DNA of 64,000 bases. Source: Ignavibacteriales bacterium (lineage in GTDB: Bacteria > Bacteroidota > Ignavibacteria > Ignavibacteriales > Melioribacteraceae). Below, piece by piece: positions 35,372 through 43,415 of the stretch; position 1 is the stretch's first letter, and every line of letters starts with the position of its first letter. Location of the stretch: positions 124,001 through 188,000 of the forward strand of contig JAPLFG010000002.1 in the NCBI GenBank assembly GCA_026390795.1, written 5' to 3'. Under the pieces are notes generated by a model that saw nothing but the letters and a program-made list of their open reading frames with translations, ran no database searches and was not told the origin of the DNA. Position numbers and translations under genes: made by a program.

Positions 35372-36211
35372 CTATTTTTTTGATTTTTCTATTAACAAAA
35401 CATTTGCTACCGGTCTTTCACCTGTTGCATCACTTGGCTTATTGACCACGCCTTTATTATTAATCCACATAGTTGTGGATCCGCCGCCGTCAAGATTAAT
35501 TGCGTCAACAATTCCTAAATTCATTAAATATTTTTGAACATCTGTCAAACTCATTCCTTCGGCTTCTTTACTTCTGCCGTCAATTGTAATAAAGAGATAT
35601 GAATTACCGGTTGTGCAGAAGAGTGTTCTAGGATGCCGGCTCGTTACAAATTTCATCTCCGGGAGCTTTATTTTTTTTGAATTTAACAGTAGCAGGGGAC
35701 CGGCTACCAAAACACCTTTTTCCTTTTTCGATTCTTCGTAATCGCGGTCGGGTTTGGCGGGCTCTACGATAATATTATTCTCCTTAGTTATTATCAATGC
35801 GCCGTTAATTAACTTATTCGGTTTAGCCCATTTGAATTTGGATGATCTCGTTTTACTTATAACAGTATCATTTGTTTCTAAATAAGTAACGCTTCCTCCT
35901 TTGTCGATGTCAAAAAAACTGCCGTTAACTGCAGCAACTCCGTGTTTACTTTCGCCGAATGAACTTGTTTTTTCTAATACGGTTTTGCTGTATCCGATTT
36001 CGACCCGGTATTTAGCCAATGCTCTTTTGTTCAAAAGAAGCATATTAATTCTTTGACTACTTTGAAATAAAGTATCGTTATTTATCTGAAAATATCCAAT
36101 CGAATCTTTAGGAGTCTTCTTTTCAAAATTGAGAAGGAAATTGTTTTGACCGTAAACAGCCGAATAGAGTAGGAGTGTCAGAAGAAATAAAAAATTTTTT
36201 CTCTTCAGCAT
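35372..36211 (-). CDS. Exported NAGPA-type phosphodiester glycosidase
   Basis: Exported protein of 279 residues with the NAGPA domain (phosphodiester glycosidase, formerly DUF2233). Signal peptide to about residue 21 (LLLYSAVYGQ). Family motifs are VAAVNGSFFDIDKGG near the start, GVLVAGPLLLLN, SRHPRTLFCTT, ITIDGRSKEAEGMSLTDVQKYLM, and INLDGGGSTTMWI...PSDATGERPVANVLL near the end. In the human enzyme the fold removes GlcNAc from a phosphodiester; bacterial members likely cleave sugar-phosphodiesters in the envelope, and the substrate here is unknown. It is read toward the NfnAB genes from the other side of a 178-base gap. Start ATG 36211. Confidence 0.87.
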   Translation of the reverse strand: MLKRKNFLFLLTLLLYSAVYGQNNFLLNFEKKTPKDSIGYFQINNDTLFQSSQRINMLLLNKRALAKYRVEIGYSKTVLEKTSSFGESKHGVAAVNGSFFDIDKGGSVTYLETNDTVISKTRSSKFKWAKPNKLINGALIITKENNIIVEPAKPDRDYEESKKEKGVLVAGPLLLLNSKKIKLPEMKFVTSRHPRTLFCTTGNSYLFITIDGRSKEAEGMSLTDVQKYLMNLGIVDAINLDGGGSTTMWINNKGVVNKPSDATGERPVANVLLIEKSKK

Positions 36212-36268
36212 ATTATTCTTGCACTTTCTTTTTTATTTCGATTTTTAAAACGGGATACATTCTAAATT

Positions 36269-36997
36269 TTATTTTCCGGATTCTAATAAGAGTTCCTTCG
36301 GTTTATTCTTTCCTCCCGTGTAGGTTCTTAAATTTTCCGGAATATGTCCGTAATCACTGAATGCATCCAACTTCATTGTTCCGTCCGGCAAAACTCTAAT
36401 AATTGTTAAACTGCAGTTTGTAATACTCATCTGGAGCCATGACTGCGTATCCACTCTTAGTACTTTTGTAACTAAATAACGGATTACATTTCCATGGCAA
36501 ACAATTATGTCATTCCGGTCTTTACCATTGGGTGATGGAATAAAATATTTTTGAAAAGCCGCTTCAAGATTGTTAACGCACTCCAGTCTTTTTGTTGTGT
36601 CTACTCCCGCCATAACGTCTTTTCTCCAAGACGGGGGAGTGCATTCTCTTACAAGATCGGATGGTTCCAATTTTAATTCCGGGAAATCTTCGTTGATTAC
36701 TTCAGCGGTTTGTCTTGCGCGTGTCATCGTACTGCTTATAAGCAAGTTGAAATGTATATTCATTCCTTTCAACCGTGCCGAGACTAGCCGCGCCTGGGCT
36801 ATTCCAAGAGGTGTAAGAACATTTACAGAATCGGGCAGATTATCATCCTGAGGTGTGTAATCTCCGTGCCTTATTAAATAAAGAAATCTTACGCCGCTTT
36901 TCATCTGCTGAGCTTCTAATACCGCACTGCTTACGAGCGAAAAAAAAGTAATAGATAAAATTAAGAACAGAATGGTTCGTATTATCTTTTCAAACAT
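36269..36997 (-). CDS. Exported histidine phosphatase
   Basis: Branch-1 histidine phosphatase (phosphoglycerate mutase-like) with a signal peptide, about 242 residues. The catalytic RHG is in YLIRHGDYTP, the second phosphate-pocket Arg in TMTRARQTAEVI, the proton donor Glu near VRECTPP, and the second His in IIVCHGNVIRYLV. Exported, so it likely strips phosphate from small molecules or SixA-type targets in the periplasm. ATG 36997 is preferred to GTG 37009: the hydrophobic stretch follows it directly. It is followed 57 bases later by the NAGPA-type gene and may share its transcript. Confidence 0.83.
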   Translation of the reverse strand: MFEKIIRTILFLILSITFFSLVSSAVLEAQQMKSGVRFLYLIRHGDYTPQDDNLPDSVNVLTPLGIAQARLVSARLKGMNIHFNLLISSTMTRARQTAEVINEDFPELKLEPSDLVRECTPPSWRKDVMAGVDTTKRLECVNNLEAAFQKYFIPSPNGKDRNDIIVCHGNVIRYLVTKVLRVDTQSWLQMSITNCSLTIIRVLPDGTMKLDAFSDYGHIPENLRTYTGGKNKPKELLLESGK

Positions 36998-37420
36998 TTT
37001 GAATCTCACTTTCTGTGAAGAATCTATTTATTCACGACTATTGTTTTGTCACACTATAAATGTAAGCACTTTGTTAATCTAATTCTTAGTTAGCTAGAAT
37101 TAATATTTCATAGTAATTCCCTAGCAAACCTGAATTCACCTTAATTGTAGAGCGTATATTAAGAATCATCCAAGGATTCAAATATTTGGTTCTGTTATAT
37201 GTGGAATGTCACGATCAAGAATTTTCGTATTGGGAAAGGAAAAACTATTTAAAAATTGTTTCCCCATTGCGGGTGCACCATTGTTACGTTTGTAACTTAA
37301 ATGAAAAAATATTTGCATTCAACTGGAGTAAAGCATGAGACGGAAAACAAGAAACGGAGAACTCTTAGTTTTACTTTTCATCTTTCATCTTTCATCTTTC
37401 ACCTTTCACGTTTCATGTTT
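36998..37420. other. Intergenic region, AT-rich, with heptamer array
   Basis: About 410 bases without a supported gene. It carries the promoter of the histidine-phosphatase gene, and at its right end the tandem heptamer array annotated separately. No RNA gene, remnant or riboswitch was recognised. Confidence 0.5.
37376..37417. repeat. Six-copy tandem heptamer (TTTCATC)
   Basis: Three exact copies of TTTCATC followed by TTTCACC, TTTCACG and TTTCATG (GATGAAA on the other strand). It begins 4 bases past the PAP2 stop codon. Resembles the short tandemly repeated heptamers known from cyanobacteria and other genomes. Confidence 0.85.
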
Positions 37421-38194
37421 TTACAATTTAATTCTGATTATTAACGGAAAGATTGAAGCAGTTTGAACCGGAGAATCGTTCTCTTCGTGCTGGCGGGTAA
37501 CCCAATCACCAACAAAATAACCGATTGCAGCGCCGAGAAAAACATCGGAGGTCCAATGATCGTTTTGATAAATACGGGAAAACGCAGTCAGCACTGCCGG
37601 CAGGTAAGCAATTACTTTTAAAAAATCCGACTTTGCATTTTTTGATAGAACTGTCGAAAGAGAAAACGCAAGTGTTGCATGTCCGGAGGGCATGGAATGA
37701 AAATCGTCATCGAAAATTGTGAATGGTCGTAATGTTCCCGAACCTCTATCAGTAAATGGTCTTGCTCTACCGATAGCAAATTTTAGAAAAGTAGTAATTG
37801 CACCGGCGTAAAGCGTAGTCTGCACAATTTCATAACTTATTTTTTTTGAGGATTGGTCATTCGCAATCAGTCCGTGAAGAGCAAAAGCACCCGCAAAAAA
37901 TGCAGTTGGATAAACATCACCCCAAAGTCTTCCTGCTTTGATTGGAAAACTGTTGTTATAACTTCGATCTTTCAAAACAGCGTCTTGTACCGGCTTATCG
38001 GCTTGCATCAATAAAAAAGTACTAGCGCTGAATAGTCCGAGTTTCAACCAGTCATTTTCTTCCCATTTTAACGGCTGCTTAATAAAACGGAATGATTCAT
38101 CGTTGAATTGAGGAAGGTCGTACTGGTTCTGTGAAAGAAGAGCGGAGTTGAATAAAACTATTATTAGAAAGAGTAAAAGAAATTTATTTCGCAT
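37421..38194 (-). CDS. PAP2-superfamily membrane phosphatase
   Basis: 257-residue protein with an N-terminal signal/anchor and the PAP2 three-part motif: KFAIGRARPF (motif 1, KxxxxxxRP), SMPSGHATLAF (motif 2, PSGH) and SRIYQNDHWTSDVFLGAAIGYFVG (motif 3, SRxxxxxHxxxD). These hydrolyse lipid phosphates such as undecaprenyl or phosphatidylglycerol phosphate, or dephosphorylate lipid A. Hydrophobicity is modest: only a few helices are clear. Transcribed alone on the minus strand, with the stop 3 bases from the heptamer array. Confidence 0.88.
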   Translation of the reverse strand: MRNKFLLLFLIIVLFNSALLSQNQYDLPQFNDESFRFIKQPLKWEENDWLKLGLFSASTFLLMQADKPVQDAVLKDRSYNNSFPIKAGRLWGDVYPTAFFAGAFALHGLIANDQSSKKISYEIVQTTLYAGAITTFLKFAIGRARPFTDRGSGTLRPFTIFDDDFHSMPSGHATLAFSLSTVLSKNAKSDFLKVIAYLPAVLTAFSRIYQNDHWTSDVFLGAAIGYFVGDWVTRQHEENDSPVQTASIFPLIIRIKL

Positions 38195-38230
38195 AAATCA
38201 ATTTATTTGAGATTAGGAATTCATCACAAA

Positions 38231-38250
38231 GCTGAATTATTAGATTCAGC
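38231..38250 (-). terminator. Hairpin after DUF190-CrcB pair
   Basis: GCTGAAT-TATTAG-ATTCAGC, 7-base stem and 6-base loop, 60 bases beyond the stop of the minus-strand DUF190 gene. A second small hairpin (ATTGTGA-A-TCACAAT, 38279-38293) lies between. No good U-tract on either side. Confidence 0.4.
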
Positions 38251-38309
38251 GTCGAGCACGGAATGAAAATGCTACTATATTGTGAATCACAATCTTTTAT
38301 AATAGTCGT

Positions 38310-38660
38310 TTATTTTTTAGTTGATTTATAAATTATTATTTCTGCTTTTTCCATTGTGATAAGTCCGCCGCAATTTGCTTCTTCAAAAATTCTTTCCACA
38401 GAGGGAATAAACTCTTCAATTTTCTTCTGTTCGTCAACAATTTCAATAACGAGCGGCAGATCTTCTGAGAGGCGTAAAATTTTTGCACTGTGAATTCTGC
38501 TATTCCCGCCGAAACCCATTATACCTTTATAAACAGTTGCACCGGCAAGATTCTGCTTACGTGCTTCGGTTACAATTTTTTCATAAACCGGTAAATGGGA
38601 AATTTTATCGGCTTCCCCTAAAAAAATTCTGAGCAGTTTTGCTTCACCTTCAATTTTCAT
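38310..38660 (-). CDS. DUF190-family protein, partner of CrcB
   Basis: Cytosolic 116-residue protein of the DUF190 family, a P-II-like ferredoxin fold (KLLRIFLGEADKISHLPVYEKIV, AGATVYKGIMGFG, LPLVIEIVD). In many genomes it is encoded beside crcB, and it is thought to sense or regulate fluoride channel activity; its ligand is not firmly known. It starts 3 bases after the crcB stop, so the pair is one operon, read leftwards. Confidence 0.85.
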   Translation of the reverse strand: MKIEGEAKLLRIFLGEADKISHLPVYEKIVTEARKQNLAGATVYKGIMGFGGNSRIHSAKILRLSEDLPLVIEIVDEQKKIEEFIPSVERIFEEANCGGLITMEKAEIIIYKSTKK

Positions 38661-38663
38661 AAA

Positions 38664-39032
38664 TCACCTTGTGATTAAATAAGCAAAATAAATTCCAAGA
38701 ATAGTTAGTAGAACATTTGCCAATATATTTAATCCAGCAAAAAGAAATTCCGCATCGCGAATCAAATTAAAAGTTTCCAATGAAAAGGAAGAGAAAGTTG
38801 TAAATCCGCCGCAGAACCCGATACCGATAAACAATTTTAATGAAGGGCTAATCAATTCCTTTTCATCAAGCCCAAAGATCATCATACCGAGAATAAAACT
38901 TCCAATCAAATTAACGGTTAGTGTTCCCCAAGGAAAATATGGTGGAAATTGTTTCTGTACAAAGGCCGAGAGCCAGTAACGGAATCCTCCGCCGATCCCG
39001 GCGCCTAGAAAAACAATAAAATATCTTATCAA
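38664..39032 (-). CDS. crcB: Fluoride channel CrcB/Fluc
   Basis: Small inner-membrane fluoride channel, 122 residues with four helices. Signature residues are visible: GAGIGGGFRYWLS in helix 1, TLTVNLIGSFILG with the conserved Asn in helix 2, and GFCGGFTTFSSFSLE, the Na+ and fluoride-pore motif in helix 3. It forms a dual-topology dimer in the family. No fluoride riboswitch was recognised upstream, where the 135 bases to the divergent gene are AT-rich. Start ATG 39032. Confidence 0.93.
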   Translation of the reverse strand: MIRYFIVFLGAGIGGGFRYWLSAFVQKQFPPYFPWGTLTVNLIGSFILGMMIFGLDEKELISPSLKLFIGIGFCGGFTTFSSFSLETFNLIRDAEFLFAGLNILANVLLTILGIYFAYLITR

Positions 39033-39169
39033 AAATGCCTCATTCGTTTGGGGAAATATACTACAAATTGATTTTTCTTATAAGAAAAAATATTTTGATA
39101 TCAGATGTAACTAAATTGGAACTGTGCGAGTCTAAACAATCAGTAAATCAAATCTATTTGGAGGTAATC

Positions 39170-40090
39170 ATGAATGGTCATGTTCAATTCAATTGGCTAA
39201 GGAAGATTCCGGTTGTGATTTTATTAGTCATGCTTTTTGCTTCACTTTCTATTGCGGATAATCTTAGACTGATCAGAGAAAAATCTTTCCCGATGAAAGA
39301 TTGGCAGGGTGTGTATGTTAATGCAAGCGGGGCAGACGTAAAAGTTGAAAGCTGGGATAAACAGGAAGTTTATGTTAAGATATTCGGCAACAGCCGCGCC
39401 GAAAGTAAGATGCAATTTGATATTTATCAGGAAGACGATGCTGTAAAAGTTATTGCCAAAAAGAGAGGCTCCATGTTCAACTGGTTCGGCAATAACATAA
39501 GCGTCCGTATCGAAATAATGACTCCGAAGAATTATAATCCGCACATTGAAACTTCCGGCGGCGATATCAGCGTGAAAAATCTAGTCGGTGAATTCAGATT
39601 AGATACTTCCGGAGGTGATATTACATTAACAAATACAAACGGTAAATTGAAAGCCGAAACATCCGGCGGTGACATAACATTAAATACTCATAAAGGTAAT
39701 TCGGTATTATCAACTTCCGGCGGTGATATTAAATGCAAAGAAACTATCGGAGATCTTAATGCTGAAACATCCGGCGGCGATATTAATATTGATTTGACAG
39801 ACGGAAAACTTTATGCAGAAACTTCCGGCGGAGATATTACGATTAATTACACTGGATCAAATAAAGGAATTGATGCTTCTACATCCGGCGGTTCGATTCA
39901 TGTTAAACTCCCTTCAAATTTTGCAGCCAAAGCGCATCTGGAAACGAGCGGAGGTGAAATCTCTAATAACTTTACTAATTCAAAATCGGAACGTGTAAGA
40001 AGAAGTGAAGTTGATGCTGAATTCAACGGCGGCGGCGGTATGCTGAAACTCGAAACGACCGGCGGCGATATTATTGTTGACCAAAAATAG
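39170..40090 (+). CDS. Exported TSGGD-repeat (DUF4097-like) protein
   Basis: Exported beta-solenoid protein, about 306 residues from ATG 39170 (GGAGG 6 bases before it; the frame open from 39035 runs across the divergent promoter and is rejected). Signal peptide to about ASLSIAD, a beta-rich lead segment (FPMKDWQGVYVNASGADVKVE), then nine turns of about 19-20 residues each with (E/D/S)T(S/T)GG(D/E/S)I, as in DUF4097/putative adhesin proteins that form right-handed parallel helices. A nearly buried repetition like this usually gives a rigid surface or periplasmic rod. Function unknown; such genes often sit near envelope-stress regulators, none of which is seen here. Confidence 0.83.
   Translation: MNGHVQFNWLRKIPVVILLVMLFASLSIADNLRLIREKSFPMKDWQGVYVNASGADVKVESWDKQEVYVKIFGNSRAESKMQFDIYQEDDAVKVIAKKRGSMFNWFGNNISVRIEIMTPKNYNPHIETSGGDISVKNLVGEFRLDTSGGDITLTNTNGKLKAETSGGDITLNTHKGNSVLSTSGGDIKCKETIGDLNAETSGGDINIDLTDGKLYAETSGGDITINYTGSNKGIDASTSGGSIHVKLPSNFAAKAHLETSGGEISNNFTNSKSERVRRSEVDAEFNGGGGMLKLETTGGDIIVDQK
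39548..40080 (+). repeat. Nine TSGGD(I) coding repeats
   Basis: Units of 57-60 bases, each containing a form of TCCGGCGG(C/T)GATAT. Degenerate at the DNA level between the cores, so selection acts on protein. Last units deviate (TSGGSI, TSGGEI, TTGGDI). Confidence 0.9.
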
Positions 40091-40110
40091 TATGAGATTA
40101 TAATTATTAT

Positions 40111-40145
40111 TAAGAGCATGAAATAATCTAAACTTCATGCTCTTA
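40111..40145. terminator. Perfect 12-base-stem hairpin
   Basis: TAAGAGCATGAA / TTCATGCTCTTA with an 11-base loop, 20 bases after the TSGGD-repeat gene stop; no U-tract on the plus strand. Probable terminator or mRNA-end structure. Confidence 0.6.
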
Positions 40146-40294
40146 GTCTTGCTCGTGATCATAATCTTGCTCTCTTTAAATACACTTCTTTTTTGCCCCA
40201 TACATCTAATTGGAAAAGACTTCGTTTTTAACTACTTTTTGACTGCATTTGAAAATTATCAGAACAAAATTTTTTAAAAATTCCAAGGTGAATT

Positions 40295-40534
40295 ATGAAA
40301 TTGGATTGGAATCAATTCGTTGGTAAGATGCTCAACATAACCATGTTTGAAAATTACGGTGTGGTTTATGGTAAAGAGAAAGGGGAACATCCGACATTCT
40401 ACGAAATAGTCTTTAAGACCGGTAAACTCGTTCAATCCTTTGATGACGGATTGCTGATTGAATCGAACCGGGAAGAGAAAACTTTTCAAGTGTACGTCCC
40501 TTACAATTCAATTAAGTGCGTAGAGATTTTTTGA
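40295..40534 (+). CDS. Small protein upstream of T9SS Plug gene
   Basis: 79-residue cytosolic-looking protein of unknown function, beginning KLDWNQFVGKMLNITMFENY, mostly beta-strand, no signal peptide, no cysteines except one. It has an AAGGTG ribosome site 9 bases before the ATG, an own intergenic promoter region of 200 bases, and it directly abuts (19-base overlap by frame, or 4-base TTGA overlap if the next gene starts at TTG 40531) the Plug gene. The start and codon use are normal for the region, so I regard it as real; the fold looks small barrel-like, but no family was recognised. Confidence 0.7.
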   Translation: MKLDWNQFVGKMLNITMFENYGVVYGKEKGEHPTFYEIVFKTGKLVQSFDDGLLIESNREEKTFQVYVPYNSIKCVEIF

Positions 40535-41778
40535 ATCCGCTAAGAAATTTGATTTTTAATTTCTTCCTGTTCTACTTGATCTCATTGTCGATTAGTTATG
40601 CAGGCGGACCGGAAATTAAAAGTCTTCGTGTTTATTCTTCGAATGATCAAATCGAATTTCCGGTAATTGATTATTCAGATAAATCTCAAAGTTCGATAAC
40701 TATTGATTTCGATGTACGATCGGACTATATGCCGAACTTTAATATCATTTTCAAATTTTGCGATGCCGGCTGGAATCCCTATAACAACCCGTTTCTATCG
40801 AACCAAATGTATAACTCCGAAACAATATTATGGTTTGAAGAATTGCCTAATAGTGTCCGCGGAGCGCGTTATCATTATAACGGATCATTCCCTAACAGCA
40901 ATGTAACATTTCCATTCTCCGGCAACTGGATGTTTTTTATTGTTGATTCTCAAAATAGAAATCTCATTTATGCTTCCGGTAAATTTTTTGTCGTGTATCC
41001 CGAGATCAAAATTAATGTTCAGGTTGCCAAAGAAGGATTGCAAGGCGATATGAATGAAATTGCCTCGTCCGGAAGAGTTCTTGCAATAAAAACAAATTTT
41101 GTATTGCCAGATTCGCTCTATGCATCCAATGTTACCAGAGTTGAAATTATTACCAACCGAAAATATAATTATCCAATAGTAATTGATAGAAGTTCTTATA
41201 CAGCGGACCGTTTTTACGAATGGAACGGCTCGAACAAATTTACATTTATTGCGCGTAATGTTAAACCGGGCAATGAATATCGAATGACCGATATCCGTGA
41301 CGTAGGAAAATACAACGCACCGCCGGTCTATGCCCGTTTCGGCGATATCGAAACTTCAAATTTGTTCACAAAAGGGAGAAGAGATTTTAACGGCGCCACT
41401 TACCTAATGGATTTTAAAAATGTGAATGCCGATTATCTGAAGGTTATTTTTAGGATGCGTCCGCCCGAGCAAATAAAATCATCAATTTTTCTTGTCGGTT
41501 CTTTTAACAATTGGAAAGTTCTCCCCGAATATGAAATGTATGATGACAACGGAATGATGAACATTTCGGTCGAGTTGAAACGCGGAGTGTATGAATATCA
41601 ATATGTAACCGGACAGATTGTGAACGGAGTAGTTGAAAATATTGATTGGGAAATTCTTGAAGGTAATTTTTATGAAACGGAAAATGAGTATAATATTTTT
41701 CTCTACTATGCATCTATTGAGAAAGGCGGATACGAAAAGATTATTGGTTACAAAAAAATAAAAACCGGAGCGTTATGA
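40516..41778 (+). CDS. DUF5103 type IX secretion Plug-like protein
   Basis: Exported protein of about 420 residues belonging to DUF5103, the family that includes the Plug protein seen sealing the SprA translocon of Flavobacterium. Signal peptide to about residue 29 (LFYLISLSISYAGG), an N-terminal beta-sandwich (LRVYSSNDQIEFPVIDYSD, IIFKFCDAGWNPY.N), and a C-terminal domain with GSFNNWK typical of a CBM48-like sandwich. Start is uncertain: GTG 40516 or TTG 40531, both within the preceding gene. It overlaps the next gene by 4 bases. SprA and PorX are encoded 15 kb away in the same window, so a T9SS role is consistent. It is the first exported member of an operon that also encodes LptD. Confidence 0.78.
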   Translation: MRRDFLNPLRNLIFNFFLFYLISLSISYAGGPEIKSLRVYSSNDQIEFPVIDYSDKSQSSITIDFDVRSDYMPNFNIIFKFCDAGWNPYNNPFLSNQMYNSETILWFEELPNSVRGARYHYNGSFPNSNVTFPFSGNWMFFIVDSQNRNLIYASGKFFVVYPEIKINVQVAKEGLQGDMNEIASSGRVLAIKTNFVLPDSLYASNVTRVEIITNRKYNYPIVIDRSSYTADRFYEWNGSNKFTFIARNVKPGNEYRMTDIRDVGKYNAPPVYARFGDIETSNLFTKGRRDFNGATYLMDFKNVNADYLKVIFRMRPPEQIKSSIFLVGSFNNWKVLPEYEMYDDNGMMNISVELKRGVYEYQYVTGQIVNGVVENIDWEILEGNFYETENEYNIFLYYASIEKGGYEKIIGYKKIKTGAL

Positions 41779-42803
41779 AGAAAGTTAAAGTTGGTGTTGT
41801 AGGAACCGGGCATCTGGGTAAAATTCACACAAAACTTTTTAAGGAAGTTGAAAATTGCGAGTTAATTGGAATCTATGATCAAGATTATGAACGCGCCAAG
41901 CAAGTGGGCAACGAATTAAAAGTAAAAGCATTTGATGATCTGGAAAAACTTCTTGCCGAAGTTGATGCCGTTGATATTGTTGCAACTACAAGCGCACATT
42001 ATGATTTGGTAAAGCAATCATTTGCGAAGAATAAACATGTGTTTGTGGAAAAACCGATTACAACACAGATCTGGGAAGCTGAAGAGCTTATCAAAATTGC
42101 TGATGAAAAAAAATTAACATTTCAAGTCGGTCATATTGAAAGATTTAATCCCGCTTTGATCTCTCTCGAAAAATATAAGTTAAATCCTTTGTTCGTTCAA
42201 ACTGATCGGCTTGCGCAATTTAACCCGAGAGGAACTGATGTAGCCGTGGTTTTAGATCTTATGATACATGATATTGATATTATTCTAAGTCTAATTAAGA
42301 GCGAAGTAAAAAGTGTAAGCGCCAGCGGTGTGCCTGTTGTTTCAGATACTCTTGATATAGCAAATGCACGCATCGAATTTGAAAACGGGGCAATTGCAAA
42401 CGTCACTGCAAGCCGAATTTCTCAAAAGAAAATGAGAAAAATGAGAATGTTTCAGCGCGATACTTATATCTCTCTTGACTTTACAACCGGAGTTTCGGAA
42501 GTATTTCGTTTATTGCCGCCGGATCAAAAACCAAAAGGATTCTTCAAAACATTCGGTGAGATCGGAGTCGGCGATAAAAAGAAAATTGTGGCTTACGAAC
42601 AGCCGAAATTTAAAGAAGTGAATGCACTCAAACTTGAACTGGAACTTTTTGTTGATGTAATTATTAAAGGCGGTACTCCGGTGGTAAGCGGTAAAGACGG
42701 ATTGAAAGCATTAAGAGTTGCGGAAATGATTATCCTTAAAATTGAGGAATCAATTAAGAACGCAAAAAATTTTTCAAGCTGGATGAATGATGTTGAAGCA
42801 TAA
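41775..42803 (+). CDS. Gfo/Idh/MocA-family oxidoreductase (GnnA-like?)
   Basis: Cytosolic NAD(P)-dependent dehydrogenase, 342 residues. N-terminal Rossmann fold VGVVGTGHLGKIHTKLF, signature HVFVEKPIT, and conserved GHIERFNPA, LDLMIHDIDI and NVTASRISQKKMRK motifs. The HIERFNPA and MIHDID features resemble UDP-GlcNAc 3-dehydrogenases (GnnA) found near lipid A genes; this would fit an operon ending in LptD, but is inference. It overlaps the Plug gene by 4 bases (ATGA). Confidence 0.8.
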   Translation: MKKVKVGVVGTGHLGKIHTKLFKEVENCELIGIYDQDYERAKQVGNELKVKAFDDLEKLLAEVDAVDIVATTSAHYDLVKQSFAKNKHVFVEKPITTQIWEAEELIKIADEKKLTFQVGHIERFNPALISLEKYKLNPLFVQTDRLAQFNPRGTDVAVVLDLMIHDIDIILSLIKSEVKSVSASGVPVVSDTLDIANARIEFENGAIANVTASRISQKKMRKMRMFQRDTYISLDFTTGVSEVFRLLPPDQKPKGFFKTFGEIGVGDKKKIVAYEQPKFKEVNALKLELELFVDVIIKGGTPVVSGKDGLKALRVAEMIILKIEESIKNAKNFSSWMNDVEA

Positions 42804-43407
42804 AGTTCTTATGCGAATTCTTTACGCTCTCTTGTTAATTTCTATTATTACCAATTGCAGTGTTTATAAAACTATATCCAATGTATCCCGTTTGAAGTAT
42901 AAAATTTATTCTGCTACGGATTACAAGATTATCGGAATAACGATTGCAGATAAAAAATCACTAAAGGATTTTAATTCTCTTGAATTGTTGAAACTTACCG
43001 CCGGATTGATGAAGGGGAATCTTCCGCTCACATTTTTACTGAACATTGAAGCGCAAAACCCGAATGACGGCAACGGAGGTTTTGATAGAACAGATCTAAG
43101 CATCTCGTCGTTCCCGTGGAAACTGTATTTAAACGAAAAAGAAATAGTTCAAGGAAATATTGCCGAACCGGTTTTCGTCCCGGGTAAGGGGGAATTCGTT
43201 ATGATCCCTTTTAAAATTGAATTTGACATCGCGAAATCATTCAAAGAAAAAAGTTTGGATGATATTCTTCTTTTCCTTTTGCAGATAGGCGGGGCGCACG
43301 GTTCAACATCAAACTTAAAGATGGTTGCCAAACCGGTTTTAGGCACTCCTTTCGGTAAATTAGAATATCCCGATGAAATTACAATTGTTGATAAATCATT
43401 CAATTAG
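42787..43407 (+). CDS. LEA-type-2-like lipoprotein
   Basis: Exported lipoprotein of about 206 residues. ATG 42787 and 42790 lie within the previous gene; a third ATG 42811 leaves the signal LYALLLISIITNC, lipobox ITNC, so the mature protein starts at Cys. Residues about 60-190 form a LEA14/WHy-like beta-sandwich (LTFLLNIEAQNPND, LDLSISSFPWKLYLNEKEI, VFVPGKGEFVMIPFKIEFD). Function in bacteria is unclear; this family is often in the outer membrane. It overlaps the end of the Gfo/Idh gene and precedes the ROK gene by 8 bases. Confidence 0.75.
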   Translation: MMLKHKVLMRILYALLLISIITNCSVYKTISNVSRLKYKIYSATDYKIIGITIADKKSLKDFNSLELLKLTAGLMKGNLPLTFLLNIEAQNPNDGNGGFDRTDLSISSFPWKLYLNEKEIVQGNIAEPVFVPGKGEFVMIPFKIEFDIAKSFKEKSLDDILLFLLQIGGAHGSTSNLKMVAKPVLGTPFGKLEYPDEITIVDKSFN

Positions 43408-43415
43408 TGAAATAA

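Noticed and set aside
38933-39169. Fluoride riboswitch upstream of crcB
   Set aside because: The conserved GGNGAUGG...UGAUGACGCC core was not found on the minus strand; AT-rich only.
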